Positions 1 through 11,830 of a DNA stretch of 64,000 bases are shown one piece after another. Below the pieces are notes generated by a model that was not told where the DNA came from, did no database searches, and saw only the letters and a list, made by a program, of their open reading frames with translations. This DNA is from Ailanthus altissimus (lineage: Eukaryota > Streptophyta > Magnoliopsida > Sapindales > Simaroubaceae), in the NCBI GenBank assembly GCA_946807835.1, contig OX327683.1, forward strand, positions 7,631,001 to 7,695,000, in the 5' to 3' direction. A program made the translations under genes and the position numbers. Every line of letters begins with the position of its first letter. The first letter of the stretch is position 1.

Positions 1-296
1 AACGAAGTTACATATCAACAATGATGTCATGAATTATATAAAAAAGAAAAAAATAGTTTTTTTAATTAAAAAAAAGTATTTTAACTTATGTATTTATATA
101 CTTTAATACCTTAAAATTTTATTATAAAGCTTATTTTTTTAAAGGCTCAACACGACTCAAGAACTTCAAACTCATATCTATTAACTCTTTTATTTAATTT
201 AAAAGATAAAAATTCTTTAAATTTATATTTCTTTTATCATATGATACCTAAATATTTTAATATTTTTAAAGGTGAGAGTATTTTTAATTTTTTAAA

Positions 297-545
297 ATAA
301 ATAAAAGGATGAGAATATAATTAAAATTAAATCTGTTATTAAAGTGTAATTCATGTAAACCTTAGGGTGCGACGGTGTTAACCCCCCTTATAATTGAGGC
401 GGCGGTTTTTCTTCTAGCTTTTGCACACACTTCAATTCAATCTTAAAAGAGAAGGGATATTAACACTGTTACCCCCCTAAGGTTGGTATAAATTATATTT
501 TAATGATAACTTTAGTTTTAATTATACTATTACTCCTTTATTTAA
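297..545. mobile_element. MITE-like fold-back element
   Basis: The left arm (about 297-395) and right arm (about 455-545) are imperfect inverted repeats. Each contains an AT-rich outer part (attaaaattaaa against tttagttttaatt) and an inner GC-rich core (gttaacccccc against gttacccccctaa). There is no coding capacity and the length is about 250 bp, which fits a miniature inverted-repeat element. No clear target-site duplication was identified, so the exact ends and superfamily are uncertain. Confidence 0.5.
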
Positions 546-599
546 TTAAAAAAATAAAAATGCACTCATTTTTTAAGAATATTTTAATAATTTATGTGA

Positions 600-730
600 C
601 AAAATTATAACTGTATTTTCATCTTTTGAATTAAGTAGAAAAGGTGATAGTGTAATTAAAATTAAAACTGTTATCAAAGAGTAATTTGTACCAACTTCAG
701 GGGGTAACAGTGTTAATACCCCTAAAAGAG
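600..730. repeat. Extra arm of the same fold-back family
   Basis: This segment repeats one arm of the neighbouring MITE-like element. The core at 688-716 is the reverse complement of 461-488, and the flank at 640-690 resembles 315-350. It is either a second, half-deleted copy or part of a larger fold-back structure. Confidence 0.45.
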
Positions 731-1617
731 AATTATTGACATCATTTGCAAAATAAAAAAAATAAATAAATAAGAATGAATTTTAAAATACTTTTAAAAT
801 CATAATACAGATGTCTTTTTTATTTACAAAATATCTAAAATAAAATTAAAAATTATTATTATCTTTATTAACCACATTGTTTTCAAAACATGGACATTTA
901 GAATGTTATGGTTTCTAATTTATAGCTATTACGACATTAAATCACTACCTTTTTTTTTTATAACATTTAACTGTTATTTTTTTATATTAGAGACTTTAAG
1001 AATTATTTTTGAAGAGTGTTAGCATTAATTGTTACTTTTAAATCAATCAAATATATATATATTATATTGTGTTAATAAGATTATAGTGAATATAACTCAA
1101 CAAAAGAGGTGAATAATTTAAAAATATTAACGAAAAGAATAGCACATGATGCTCATTATTTTTTATAAAGATTTGATGTTTATATTATGTTAAAATGCAT
1201 ATATTTAATGTAAAATATGTTTGTAACTAAACATATTTTAAAAAGAATGATATGCCCAAGAAACACAATAGAACAAGAGTGCTCACAATTTTGACTTCTT
1301 TCTTTTGAATGTCCAATTTGGATCGTTTTAATTTGTTGACCAAAAGAATTAACAAATATATTAGTTATGTAACAATTTCACATTGTCACCTAACACCTAA
1401 AGAGAAAATAAAATTAAATAATCTACAATTTTTAAATAATATTTAAAAATATTTTTATTGATGTGTTAAATAATTATTAAATGATAAAATAGTGTAATTA
1501 ATAATTTTAAAATACTACTCAATAATTATTTGATACATTAATTTAAAATAAAAAATTTTAAATATCAATAACTAAATGTAACATTACTCAATTAAGATTA
1601 TATTTATATTAATACAG
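731..1617. other. AT-rich spacer
   Basis: No gene, RNA or clear mobile element was recognised here. The stretch is very AT-rich, with short homopolymers and a TA run near 1,050. Confidence 0.5.
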
Positions 1618-2640
1618 CTAATTACTATAAGATTGCAACCAATTGATCTCCATCAATAAATGACATATTGAGGAACATAGAAGCCTGAGTGTCATTGAAT
1701 CTCTCAACATAGGGTGCCCTCGTTGTCATATCAGATCCTGCTCCTGAGCAATTGTACTCTCCATAGAAAATTGTCCTGCATCAAATTTGAATTTCACAAC
1801 AATAATTAGAAATTTATTATAAAAAAGAATTAAATTAGAATTTTATACTTATTTGACCTTAAGTGAACGTATATATATTTTCGCTATATATTCTTTTTTG
1901 TTTAATTAATTATCAATCAGAAATATGTTGCGATCCTTACTGGTCTCTAGTAGGATCGTTGAAGTCATTCCAACCCTCTAAGGCGATTATATCAGTCATG
2001 GAGGTGAATGCAAACACGACACGAGAGAATGGCCGCCATGCTCGGCCGAGCCATATTCTTCCGGTTCCTCCAACGGTGCAGTTGACAAATGCAAAGCCAC
2101 TGTTCTCATCTTTGGAACCTCTATCTTGTGCTGTAACAGCTCCATTTATAACCTTTGATCCTGGAGCTACCGGATTCGCCATCGAAATCAGTTGACAATT
2201 CTGTAGCAAATGAAAGAGAGAGATAAATTTAAGATCAGTTTCTATATATATTGCAAATAGCAAGTCAATCACTAAGTAGTTTGTATTATTCCAAGGAAAA
2301 GTTTAGATTAAGAGAGGATTTTGATCCAATAATTGCTGGCTTTGTAACAGCAACTTTCGGTAACTAATGAGAAAGGTACTATGCCTTTTTTATTATTATT
2401 ATTATTCATTTTGTTTCACATATCATATGTATATTAGTTAAGCTTTGTGGGTTATGTGAAGATTGCTTGAAAGCTAAAAATAATTTACCTCATAGAGTGA
2501 CCTAGCGTTGCCAAATATGAAATCAATGGAGCCTTGGATATAGAAATCTTTGAAGTAATGGCGACCTTTATCATCATGAATAGTGTCTTGAGCTCCAAAG
2601 AATCCACAACCCCAAAAAAGCAGCTTGATCTCCTGATATT
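1618..2640 (-). pseudogene. Pectinesterase (pectin methylesterase) 3' fragment, two frameshifts
   Basis: Pectin methylesterases de-esterify cell-wall homogalacturonan in the apoplast. Three 3' exons are readable at 2,489-2,640, 1,941-2,200 and 1,618-1,775, with GT/AG borders that join in frame. They encode the active-site stretch FFGAQDT, the signature GSIDFIFG with its catalytic Asp, and LGRAWRPFS with the conserved Arg and Trp. Two single-T insertions break the frame: one in the TTTTTT run near 2,620, and one at about 1,650 that converts the usual DGDQWLQSY ending into DGDQLVAIL. Without the second shift the stop would be 1,618-1,620. The 5' half was not found. A possible upstream exon piece at 2,760-2,810 (APSPAGPAA) is too weak to include. 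Both breaks are single bases at short T runs, so sequencing error is an alternative to true decay. Confidence 0.85.
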
Positions 2641-4881
2641 CTTATTACTACTAGTAAGTTAATAAATAAATCTATTCCAAATTCGTTTTCAAAGCATAGT
2701 ATGTCATATTGAATCTTATATATCACTATTGTAAAGAAATAACCTAAATGTCGCTTTTCAAAGCTGCTGGTCCAGCTGGAGAAGGTGCTCTGTAAGTGTC
2801 CTTGATCTCTTAAGATTGATTTCACTTAGGCGCTAATGAAACTACTAAAAGGATGGTACTAGTTATGGAAAATGTATGTTTATTCCAAATTAAAAACAAA
2901 AAGGATGAGTCCAGGCGCATCTTTAATCCCTTTGTCAGATTAAAATAAAAGTGAAAAATAAGAAATAATCTAGTATTCTTTCGAGGCATTGTAATAGTTT
3001 CTTTTACATAGCTTTTACATGAGCACAATAATATCAATCTTTTTCAAGTTACTTTCTACTTTCATCCAAGTGTCTACAGATAACCCTCATGGTTCGTACT
3101 GATACTGGTTTGCATATTAATGTCATTGGCTTTGTAAATCAGTTGCATGCTTGGATCTTTGCACATTCCTTAAATCTGAAAAATTATTCCGGTTAAAATG
3201 GTTTTCTTATGTCAAATTGACCATTGAATATCTTTGTTAAGTAATATATGGTTTACCTCTTTGTTAATAAACGATTGTTTCTGCTTAACCTTTAACCAAA
3301 TTATATCAAAATTATGTTAAGAAGATTTTTATCCTCTTAAAAAGATTGTCATGGTTATGAATTTATCAGCTGTTTAGTAAGTCCATAATTTGGTTTTTTG
3401 CAGTTTTTCTTGGGCACAAAAACGGCAAGATGCGGTGTTCCTCCCAGGTATGATAGTAATGAAATTTCTCACTACAGGTTCTACTTGGCCAAACTTCAAA
3501 AGAAAACTAGGTTTTGCATTTAATTTTTAAAGTCATACCCAGGGTTGTTTGCTTTACTAAACACTGAAATTAAGTAATTTATATCTAAATAAGAATAAGT
3601 TAAAGATTTTGATTTGATGCTCAAGTCTGAATGTCCGAATAGATTATTAAGTTTTAACTCTCAAAATTTAGACTTATGTCATTTGCTTCCAAGGAAGGGT
3701 GCGTTTATTGATAAATGAGATGTCTTTTTCATGACAGAGATTTAAGATTTGGGTTTGGCTTTCTCTATTATCTTCCCCAAGTGGCATAGATTTCCGTTCA
3801 CATGCCTATTTCATGATCTGTGTCCAATAGCAAAATGTCATTTTGTTCCACTTAATCTCTATTTCATGGCCACATATCTTTCTAGTTAAGTAATGGAAAA
3901 TCTTTCTCCTGTTACATGAATCCAATTTTCATTTCATCTGAGAAACAGACTAACAATGATCTGTTCAAAATGAATTTAAGTTAATTAGTATTTACTAGGA
4001 TACGAAAGCTAGAGCAATAAGAATAAGATTTAATGTGGCTTGTCATTTGTTAAATAATTCTTGTTTGTTTTACGCACAATTTCAGCACTGGTAAGATATA
4101 CAAAGTCATCGAAGCATGGTCTTTATATATTATTATCTTTGTATTGCTCTCTGAATCATATTCATAATCATGTGAAGTGTATTTTTGTGTTCATTTAAAA
4201 GCAAATGTGGAGCATATGGTTAAAAGCCAAGGGGCCTAGCAAAGAACTTAGAAGCTTAAATTTGAAGTGCAGTATTAATGACATTCAAACCTTTCCTTGT
4301 TGAATCCCGCCGCGCCAGTAGGTAAAGATGATGAAGATGAACCATTTTCTATTTCGTTTTCAGAACCAGAAAGCATCCGGCAATATTCATTCTTTCTTGA
4401 TGTTCAATATTTTATGCAATTAATTTTACAACTTTACAATGAGGATGATGTTGGTGTTAGTTTATATATATATATAAATACAACAAATCTACTCATATTT
4501 ACAATCAGATATCTATTAAAATTTACAGTGATGTTATCCGTTATAGTGCAATCCGTAAATTTAAACTTAACAAAAATTAAAGTTATTCTACTAAAATTAA
4601 AAAAATTTATCTTGAAAAAAACTACCACTATCTATTTAATAATAATTTATAAAAAAGCAAAACAAAAAAAACCACTCGAATACTATCAGACTTTCTACAT
4701 TCACTTATTATATCTATTACTAAATTTTGAAATTTTGAAACTTCACTTTTTCATACCTTTTCAAATATCAATTTATTCTCAACGAACTTCATCTTTACCC
4801 CAACACCAACAGTACTAGCTAAAAATTCTCTCTAATCAGCTTTTAAAATTTTATTATACTATTTATTTTTTTTACTTTATT
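2641..4881. other. Non-coding stretch with exon-like scraps of unknown origin
   Basis: No complete gene was found. Two plus-strand scraps look exonic. Positions 3,404-3,450 are preceded by a pyrimidine tract with AG and followed by gtatga, and read SWAQKRQDAVFLPG in one frame. Positions 4,297-4,400 encode an acidic segment, GKDDEDEPFSISFSEPES. I do not recognise either, and they could be relics of a second gene fragment. The rest is AT-rich with a TA run at 4,465. Confidence 0.3.
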
Positions 4882-5845
4882 TATTAAAATTAATGATTTA
4901 ATAATTATGTATGAGTATGAATTAAGATAAATACTAAAAAGAGAGTCATTATGAAGTTAAGTAGATGTTAGGTGTATAAGGGAAGAGTAAAATAAAAGAC
5001 CAAAAAAATAAGTACTATTCAAACGGTGGTACTATTTATGGGAGTACTGTTTATGTGGACTGTTTACGTGCTTACTATTCACTTAATAACTTACAGGTAT
5101 TTTCTATTTTGGCTCAATTGACTTTTTTAAGTAAGATTTAGACTCTTTTAAGTAAAAACTCTTATTTCAATTGGGTTTAGAGTTTTTAAAGACTTTGTAC
5201 TTACTATATAAATCCTTAGAGATAGTCAAACATCTAAACTATTATGATATAAACATAAGAGAGAATAAAAAAATTAGGTAGACACTAAGTGTGGGATGTA
5301 CTAGGATATAAATTTTGAAGGTGTCTTTTTCTTTTAGTGAAAAAAATGAGCACCATAGATCTTTTTGGGATAGGTCATTTTTGTGTTCCTTGGTTGAAAT
5401 CTTTTATGGGGTAGGAGATACTTTGAGGTCTTGTAAAGATTATAGTGATCTAGAGAGATATTTAAAGGTCTACAATGTGAGATACTAATAGGTCTTATAT
5501 GATTATGGTGATGTAAGGAAATACTTAATGATCTGATCAATAAAAAATATTGGATCATGATTTCCTATGGACGTAGGTGTTTTTAGTTGAACCGCGTATA
5601 TCTTATATCTTATGGTGTGTTTTTTTTTATATCTTTATTGGTGTGTTAATCTTGTGTGTTATTAATTATTTATGGGTTATATCTTTCGCACGCGCATAGG
5701 GTAAAAGGGTATTAGCACAAAAGGCTAATCTCATGGAGAGATTGGTATTGAGGTTGATTTTTTCTCAATAAACTGGTATCAAAGCTACAACTTAGTCGAT
5801 GCCAAAGTGGTCTTAAACTGAAGGGCATAGATTGATACAATAACA
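4882..5845 (+). repeat. 5' LTR of the non-coding LTR element
   Basis: It aligns with 6,960-7,803 over nearly its whole length. About 85 bases near 5,010-5,095 (repeats resembling tactatttatg and actgtttatg) are absent from the other LTR. The first 14 bases differ from the partner LTR only by G-to-A changes, so the canonical TG start is now TA. Confidence 0.75.
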
Positions 5846-5848
5846 AAC

Positions 5849-5860
5849 TGGTATCAGAAC
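5849..5860 (+). other. Primer-binding site, initiator tRNA-Met type
   Basis: TGGTATCAGAAC closely matches TGGTATCAGAGC, the complement of the 3' end of initiator tRNA-Met used by plant copia elements. It lies three bases after the LTR end. Confidence 0.65.
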
Positions 5861-6942
5861 AAGGTTGAGGTCTAGATTGAGGAACATAGTGGCAGAGTCT
5901 GATTGTAGAGTAAAAGTGTCAACTAGGGGGGACTCGCAAATAAAAGAAAAAAATCGATGGGAAGATAATTATCTATAAGAGAAAAAGATGAAGGCCTTAC
6001 TAGGGAGTTTTTAGCTAGAGACCACTCTTAAAGAGACTACCAAAAAGACGTTGTCATCTAGATTAAAGTCAGAATAATCATTCAAATTGGACTTAAAATA
6101 AAGAATAAAAAAGAAGAACAATCAAAATTAAAGGGCGGATCAAAAACTGTGCCTAAGGCATTTAATAATGGATAATCTCAAGTGAAAACCAAGATAAATG
6201 GAAGGTAGATTTGCAAGTTTATTGGATGACTAAGTAAAGACCTTGATAGTATGAGAGCTTCTTTTAGAGGAACCGTGTTTGATGAATGAACTATTTTGGT
6301 TCTAGAGTATTGATTCAAAATGAGTCATAGAGAATCATTATTTATCAATGGTAGATCCATTGAGGGTTGAGATATAGCATTTGCTAAGTTATAGGAGATT
6401 AGTAATATAAGATTGAGACTACTTGATGGAAAACTAAGGGAGTGACTAAGTATAAGATTTTGTTCCTAATCTCATAAAAACTTAGTGGACTTTGGACTGC
6501 TAGAATAAGTAGAAATATTTATGGAAGGCAAAAGAAATGAATACTAAAAGAGGATGTAAAAGGATCAAAAGGTGAGAAGCACAGAGAGATGCTATATATT
6601 TGAAGAAAAGTATTTGTATGGGTCCATATATTGTTGTTGATATGATACAGACCATAAAGTAGCTTTTAAATTATCTTACATTATGGTAGTGGTCGAAAGA
6701 GAATGTGTGGGAAGGATAGTAATGACAAGAATAGATTTTTAGCCATTAAAAAATTATTGTCATAGTGTCTGAAATATATGGGAGATTGCAACATAAGAGC
6801 TATTCTAAATGATCAATGTTTAGGAATCTTTGGAGGCTATAGTCACAAGCCTTAATTAAGTTTAAGACTTGACTAGAGACAATGCTAGAGAGCATTAGTT
6901 AAAGAGAGGATAATGTTGGTTAGCTTCTTGCAGAGAAATTTT

Positions 6943-6959
6943 GAATCAAGAGGGGGGGT
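6943..6959 (+). other. Polypurine tract of the non-coding LTR element
   Basis: AATCAAGAGGGGGGGT directly precedes the TG of the 3' LTR. This is the expected place for the plus-strand primer. Confidence 0.65.
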
Positions 6960-7803
6960 TGTTGGAATTGGTGATTCAACAATTATATATGAGCATGAAT
7001 TAAGATGGATACAAAGAAGAGAGTCATTATGAAGTCAAGTATGTGTTGGGTATACAATGGAGGAACAAAATAAAAAGCTAGAAGAATGGATACTCTTATA
7101 AGTAAGCACTTTTATTTTAACCAGGTTTAAGGTTTTTAGGGACTTTGTACTCATTATATAAACCCCTTGTAAACCTTTAAAGATAACCAAACATCTAAAT
7201 CAAGATAAAAATATAAGAGAGAATAGAGGAGCTAAATAGGCACTAAGCGCGGGATGCACTATAGTGTAATCTTTGAGGGTGTCTTTGTTCTTGAGTGTAT
7301 AAAAAAAGTACCATAGTTTCTTTTGGGAGAGACTTGGGCTATTCTTGTGTTCCTTGGTTAAAATCTCTTATGGAGTGGGTGATACCGAGAGGTCCTATAA
7401 AAATCATAGTGATCTAAGGAGATACTGAGAGGTCTACAATGAGAAATACTAAGAGGTTATGTATGATCCTGATGATGTAAGAAAATACTTAGTAATCTGA
7501 TCAATAAAAGAAGCTAGATCATGGATTACCTATGGACGTAGGTGTTTTTGGCTAAACCACATATATATTATCTTGTTGTTTATTTCTTAATCTTTATTGG
7601 TGTGTTAATATTGTGTATTCTTGATTATTTATGAGTTATATCTTCCGCACGCGCATAGGGTAAAAGGGTATTAGCGCAAAAGGCTAATCTCGTGGAGAGA
7701 TTAGTGTTAAGATTGATTTTCCTCAATAAACTAATATAAAAAATGTGAGTTAGTTAATACCAAAGTGGTGTCAAACTGAAAAGCATAACTTGGTACCATA
7801 ACA
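6960..7803 (+). repeat. 3' LTR of the non-coding LTR element
   Basis: It begins TGTTGGAATTGG and ends in CATAACA. It is the better preserved of the two LTRs. Confidence 0.75.
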
Positions 7804-8862
7804 TTGCCAAATTTCTAAGTCTACATTCATTAGTTTGTAGTATATAGGGACTTGTATAAAACTTGAAATGAAACTATACATTCACTTGAATGGCATAAGC
7901 TCTTGGTCTTAGGGTTAACATTGTGGGATTTAATTTGTTTAGGATTCAAATTTGAAATTTATTCAGTACCATTGGTTTAGATTTAAATCAAACTAATCTA
8001 ATTCACTGAAAGTGTACAAATTAATCTAATTTAATTTAATGGATTAATTTAATTTAATGTCATCAATCTGTATAAATTTGGATTACATGTCGGCCTAAGC
8101 CGAAAGCCAAGTTAAAATTTTAAAGTGAAAAAGATATTTAGGCTCCAAAATTTAATTCAAATAATAGTTTCATCAATGTTTTTAGAATTACTTAAAAATA
8201 TCTCTTTTTGTTAAAATTTTTAGTTTTCTCATCAGTTTTTACTTTTTCTAATACTTTTTTGAATAAAATAATACTATCATCATATAAATCACAAAATTTT
8301 TAATATGATAGTACTAATAATAAGTCAAAATCTTATTGTCATTATTGTAAATAGATTTTTTTGAATAATTTTAAAAACAAAGAGTTTAAGTCAAATTTTG
8401 AGAATTTAAATATCTTTATCCCAATTTTAAATTAAACCATTTTAAAGGCCTAAAAAATCATCTTTATATGTTTTCTTTTTGTTATAGTTTTGCTTATTTA
8501 TGAAATTGACATTGTATCTCTAAGTTTACTTGTACTCCTTTTCAATCACTAATTATATGTTGTCACATCTTTAAAATGAGTAAATTAAATTTAACTAGAT
8601 CAGTTTAATTTTCTTTAATTTCATGAAAATCAAATCAACATGCGTTGGTTTGACATTTTTAAATTAAAAACTGTTGGTTTAGATCGGTTTGGTTAAAATA
8701 TGTCTATTCTTAATAATAAGTTCAATTCCTTCATTTCTTATTTTTGTCATTCTTTGATATTCCATTGATCAAAATAATAACACGATTTATATAAATTAAA
8801 AAATTTAGTGTCTAATCCTACAAGCTACAACAAAGTATTTTGCTTGACATTGCTAATGACCT
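7804..8862. other. AT-rich non-coding tail of unit A
   Basis: This resumes unit A after the LTR element and is paralogous to 9,975-10,711. No gene or RNA was recognised. Confidence 0.5.
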
Positions 8863-10711
8863 CAAACAAAGTTACATACCAATAATGATGTTATGAGTTA
8901 TATAAAAAATTTAAAAAAAATGGTTTTTTTAGCTAAAAAATCAGCATTAAGTGGAATATGTCTGGGTTGTGTACCCTTCTCTAAGAATCTATAGTGACTC
9001 GGCCCTCCTAGTAGGTGAAAAAATAAAGTTGAAGGAAGGCAGAATGGGGAGTAAGAGCGAGAATAGCATGAATGAAAGCCAAACAAGTACTATCCACTGA
9101 CTTCGAAGACAAGAATGGGCAAACCAACAAAAAACCTTTGATGTGATATTTCACAGCTATGAAGCCAAAGGTGAGAAATGTATTTTAACTTATGTATTTA
9201 TATACTTTAATACTTTGAAATTTCAGCTCAAAGTGTGTTTTTAGAAGCTTAACACGACCCATGAACCTCAAACTCAAACCTAGATATTTTTTAATATCTT
9301 GGCTTACCATGACTTGGCTCATCATGCATAGTATTATAAAAAAAAACTATGATTTTTTTATCGGGATAAAAATAATTTTATAACTTTACTTCAGTTAGAG
9401 ATAAAATATTTAATTTTGATATAATCTATTAACTTTTATCATTAATTTTAATGATGAAAGAGTAAAAAAATAATATAATCACATAATTAAATTAAAATTT
9501 GAACAAATGGCACAATTTAAATCATATAGTGTATTTGAATACGTGTCATAATATGATTAGTTAAAATAACACGTATCATTATATAATTTGTTATATTTTA
9601 AAAATATATAAATTAAATAATAAATAACTTAAATTTAGGCTTTAGTTTTAATTATACTATTAACTCTTCTATTTAATTTAAAAGATAAAAATTCTTTAAA
9701 TTTATATTTCTTTTACCATATAATACTCAAATATTTTAATATTTTTGAAAAGTGAGAGTATTTTTTTTAAATTTAATAAAAGGATGAGAATTTTTACATT
9801 TACTTATTATATCTATCACTAAATTTTGAAAAATTGAAACCTTACTTTTTAATACCTTTTCAAACATGAAAAGTTATTCTCAATGAACTTCATCTTTACC
9901 CGAACGCCAACAATATCAATACACCGGCTAAAAATTCTCTCCCTAATCAGCCCTCTCAAAACTTTCCTTTACGATTTTTTCCAAATTTCTAAATCTACTT
10001 TCGTTGGTTTGTAGTGTATATATTCCTTTAAAATTTCCTTACAATTGAAAATTTAAAGTGAAAATGTAAACAAAGTAAACTAAGGGGACTTATATGAAAC
10101 TATACATTCACTTGAATTGCATAGGTCGGTGAGCATTGTTAGTTTTAATCTCGTTGGATTCAAATTTGAAATCTTTTCAGTACTATTAGTTGAAAGCCAA
10201 GTTAAAATTTTAAATTAAACCATTTTTATATGTTTTCTTTTTGTTATATTTTTGCTTGAAATTGATATTGTATCACCAAGTTTATGTGCACTCTTTTTTC
10301 AATCACCAATTATATGTTGTCACATGTTTAAAATGAGAAAATTAAATTTAATTGAATTAGTTTGGTTTTTTTGGTTAATTTCATGAAAACTAAATCAATA
10401 GTCATTGGTTTGACATTTTTAAATCCAAAACTGTTGATTTGGATCGGTTCAGTTAAAATGTGTCCACTCTTACTAGCCAATCCAATTCTTTTATTTGTTA
10501 TTTTTGGTTATTTTTCGATGTTAATAATAACATCATGTACATAAATTAAGAAATTTAAAGTCTAAACCTACAATTAAATATTTTGTTCGATGCAATTGCT
10601 TAAATAATCTAATGATAAAAAATTTGCAGTGTAAATCTCATGTTCAATTCTCTCCTCTCCAAAATAAAAAAAAAAAAAAAATTTGTATTTTGCCTACATT
10701 GCTAATGACCA
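8863..10711. repeat. Unit B of the tandem duplication
   Basis: This shorter partner of unit A joins the sequence equivalent to unit A position about 311 directly to the equivalent of about 4,693. It therefore lacks roughly 4.4 kb that includes the pectinesterase remnant. It also has stretches of its own: about 230 bases at 8,940-9,175 that are less AT-rich than their surroundings, and about 360 bases at 9,280-9,640. No protein-coding gene was found in it. A run of 19 A lies near 10,660. Confidence 0.6.
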
Positions 10712-11349
10712 TTGGAGTGGCAGTAGTAGTTTAGTAATATTTATTTTATTATATTAAAAGGTTTTGATTAAAAACAATGTAAGAAAATAAGTATTTAAGG
10801 TTCTATAAATAAGTATCATGTCTCCTAACAACTAGGGGAGAGAAATGAGAACTCTTCTACCCGGCCTCTTGAAGGAATGAAAACTTTTTTTATCAAGCCT
10901 CCTAATAATTAGATGAATGAAAATTCTTTGGTCTTTATCAAAATTTAAACCTTTTAACTTAAATAAAAAGTTATACAAATTTTATTGTTGGAGCAAGTAT
11001 CTGTGCAATAATTTTTTTTACTTTTAAGAGCATCTTATTTCACTGTCTTTCCTTTACCCTTTCGAGAAACAAGATCCCACGTCATAAATGTAGAGTTTGA
11101 TACTGCAAAAAGATAATTTATTTAATTATATATTCTTTTTGTCCTTAATACATCATATATGAACCTTTGAATGTCCAAACTCGAGAAGGTTATGAATACT
11201 TTATTATCTACACCAATGATCGCCAAAGGTTTAGTCCACTATGAGTCTCCTTTAATAAAGAAAATAAAAATCAAATTAGTACTAAAGCTCTTCATTCCAA
11301 CAAAGGTGACAAATACTTTCTTTTAAAAGAATTTATGTTAAACTAACTG
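10712..11349. other. AT-rich spacer downstream of unit B
   Basis: No gene or RNA was recognised. It may include unreadable 3' sequence of the LINE relic that follows. Confidence 0.4.
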
Positions 11350-11830
11350 CAAATAGGAGGATGCATGTCCACGATACAAGATATTGAAGGCACAACCATA
11401 TCAAATTACATTTGACTCTAAAGTAACAGAATATTTTGCTAACTCATGAGCTATCCTATTTAAAGAATTAGGAGTATATAAGATTTTATATAATATATTA
11501 AATTATATTTTAAAATATAATATATCAAATAAATATTAAATAATAAAAATTTTAAAATGCTAAAGTTGTCATTGCAAAGATGACCTTAACAATTGATTCC
11601 TTCAATGTCAACATCACGCAGGCCCAGTTGTTTAGCCAATGAAAGACCTTTACAAATGGCCATAGCCTCATCAATGTTAACTTGATATATGAATTTCATC
11701 TAAATAACAACTGCCAACGTTACCGCACCATAGAAGTCTCGAGTGATCATTCCCAAGCCTGTCTTGCCGCGAGCTACATCTAACGCTGCATCAGTGTTGA
11801 CTTTCACCTTGCCACACGTTGGAGCTTACG
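11350..11830 (-). pseudogene. LINE RNase H-like (RVT_3) relic
   Basis: The minus strand reads KVNTDAALD and TGLGMITRDFYGAV, then MAICKGLSLAKQLGL, and finally NSLNRIAHELAKYSV. This is the order of the RNase H-like domain at the C-terminus of plant L1-type LINE polyproteins. An in-frame stop follows AVVI. About 115 AT-rich bases (11,470-11,585) interrupt the domain and include a perfect 20-bp palindrome at 11,502-11,521. No reverse transcriptase remains nearby, so this is an isolated 3' scrap. Confidence 0.75.

Larger units (their letters stand above)
4882..7803 (+). mobile_element. Non-coding LTR retrotransposon with copia-type signals
   Basis: Two direct repeats (4,882-5,845 and 6,960-7,803) flank about 1.1 kb. 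The interior starts with a primer-binding site like that of copia elements and ends with an A/G-rich tract. It has no protease, reverse transcriptase or integrase reading frame, so this is a non-autonomous (TRIM/LARD-like) element or a deletion derivative of a copia element. The 3' LTR starts TGTTGG and ends AACA. The flanking five bases are ttatt on the left and ttgcc on the right, which differ only by transitions and may be a decayed target-site duplication. The matching place in unit B (near 9,975-9,985) is empty. Confidence 0.75.
1..8862. repeat. Unit A of a diverged tandem duplication
   Basis: The first bases of the window reappear from about 8,868. Other stretches of unit A also recur in order in unit B: 80-320 matches 9,180-9,790, 4,690-4,850 matches 9,790-9,960, and 7,804-8,862 matches 9,975-10,711. 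Both units end in the words acattgctaatgacc. Unit A carries three things that unit B lacks: the pectinesterase fragment, the MITE-like repeat pair and the LTR element at 4,882-7,803. Identity is clearly imperfect, so the duplication is old. The left limit lies outside the window. Confidence 0.65.

Noticed and set aside
4297..4818. 173-codon plus-strand open frame as a gene
   Set aside because: Only the first 35 or so codons look protein-like. The remainder is AT-rich translation of low complexity, and part of it is repeated in the tandem partner unit as non-coding sequence.
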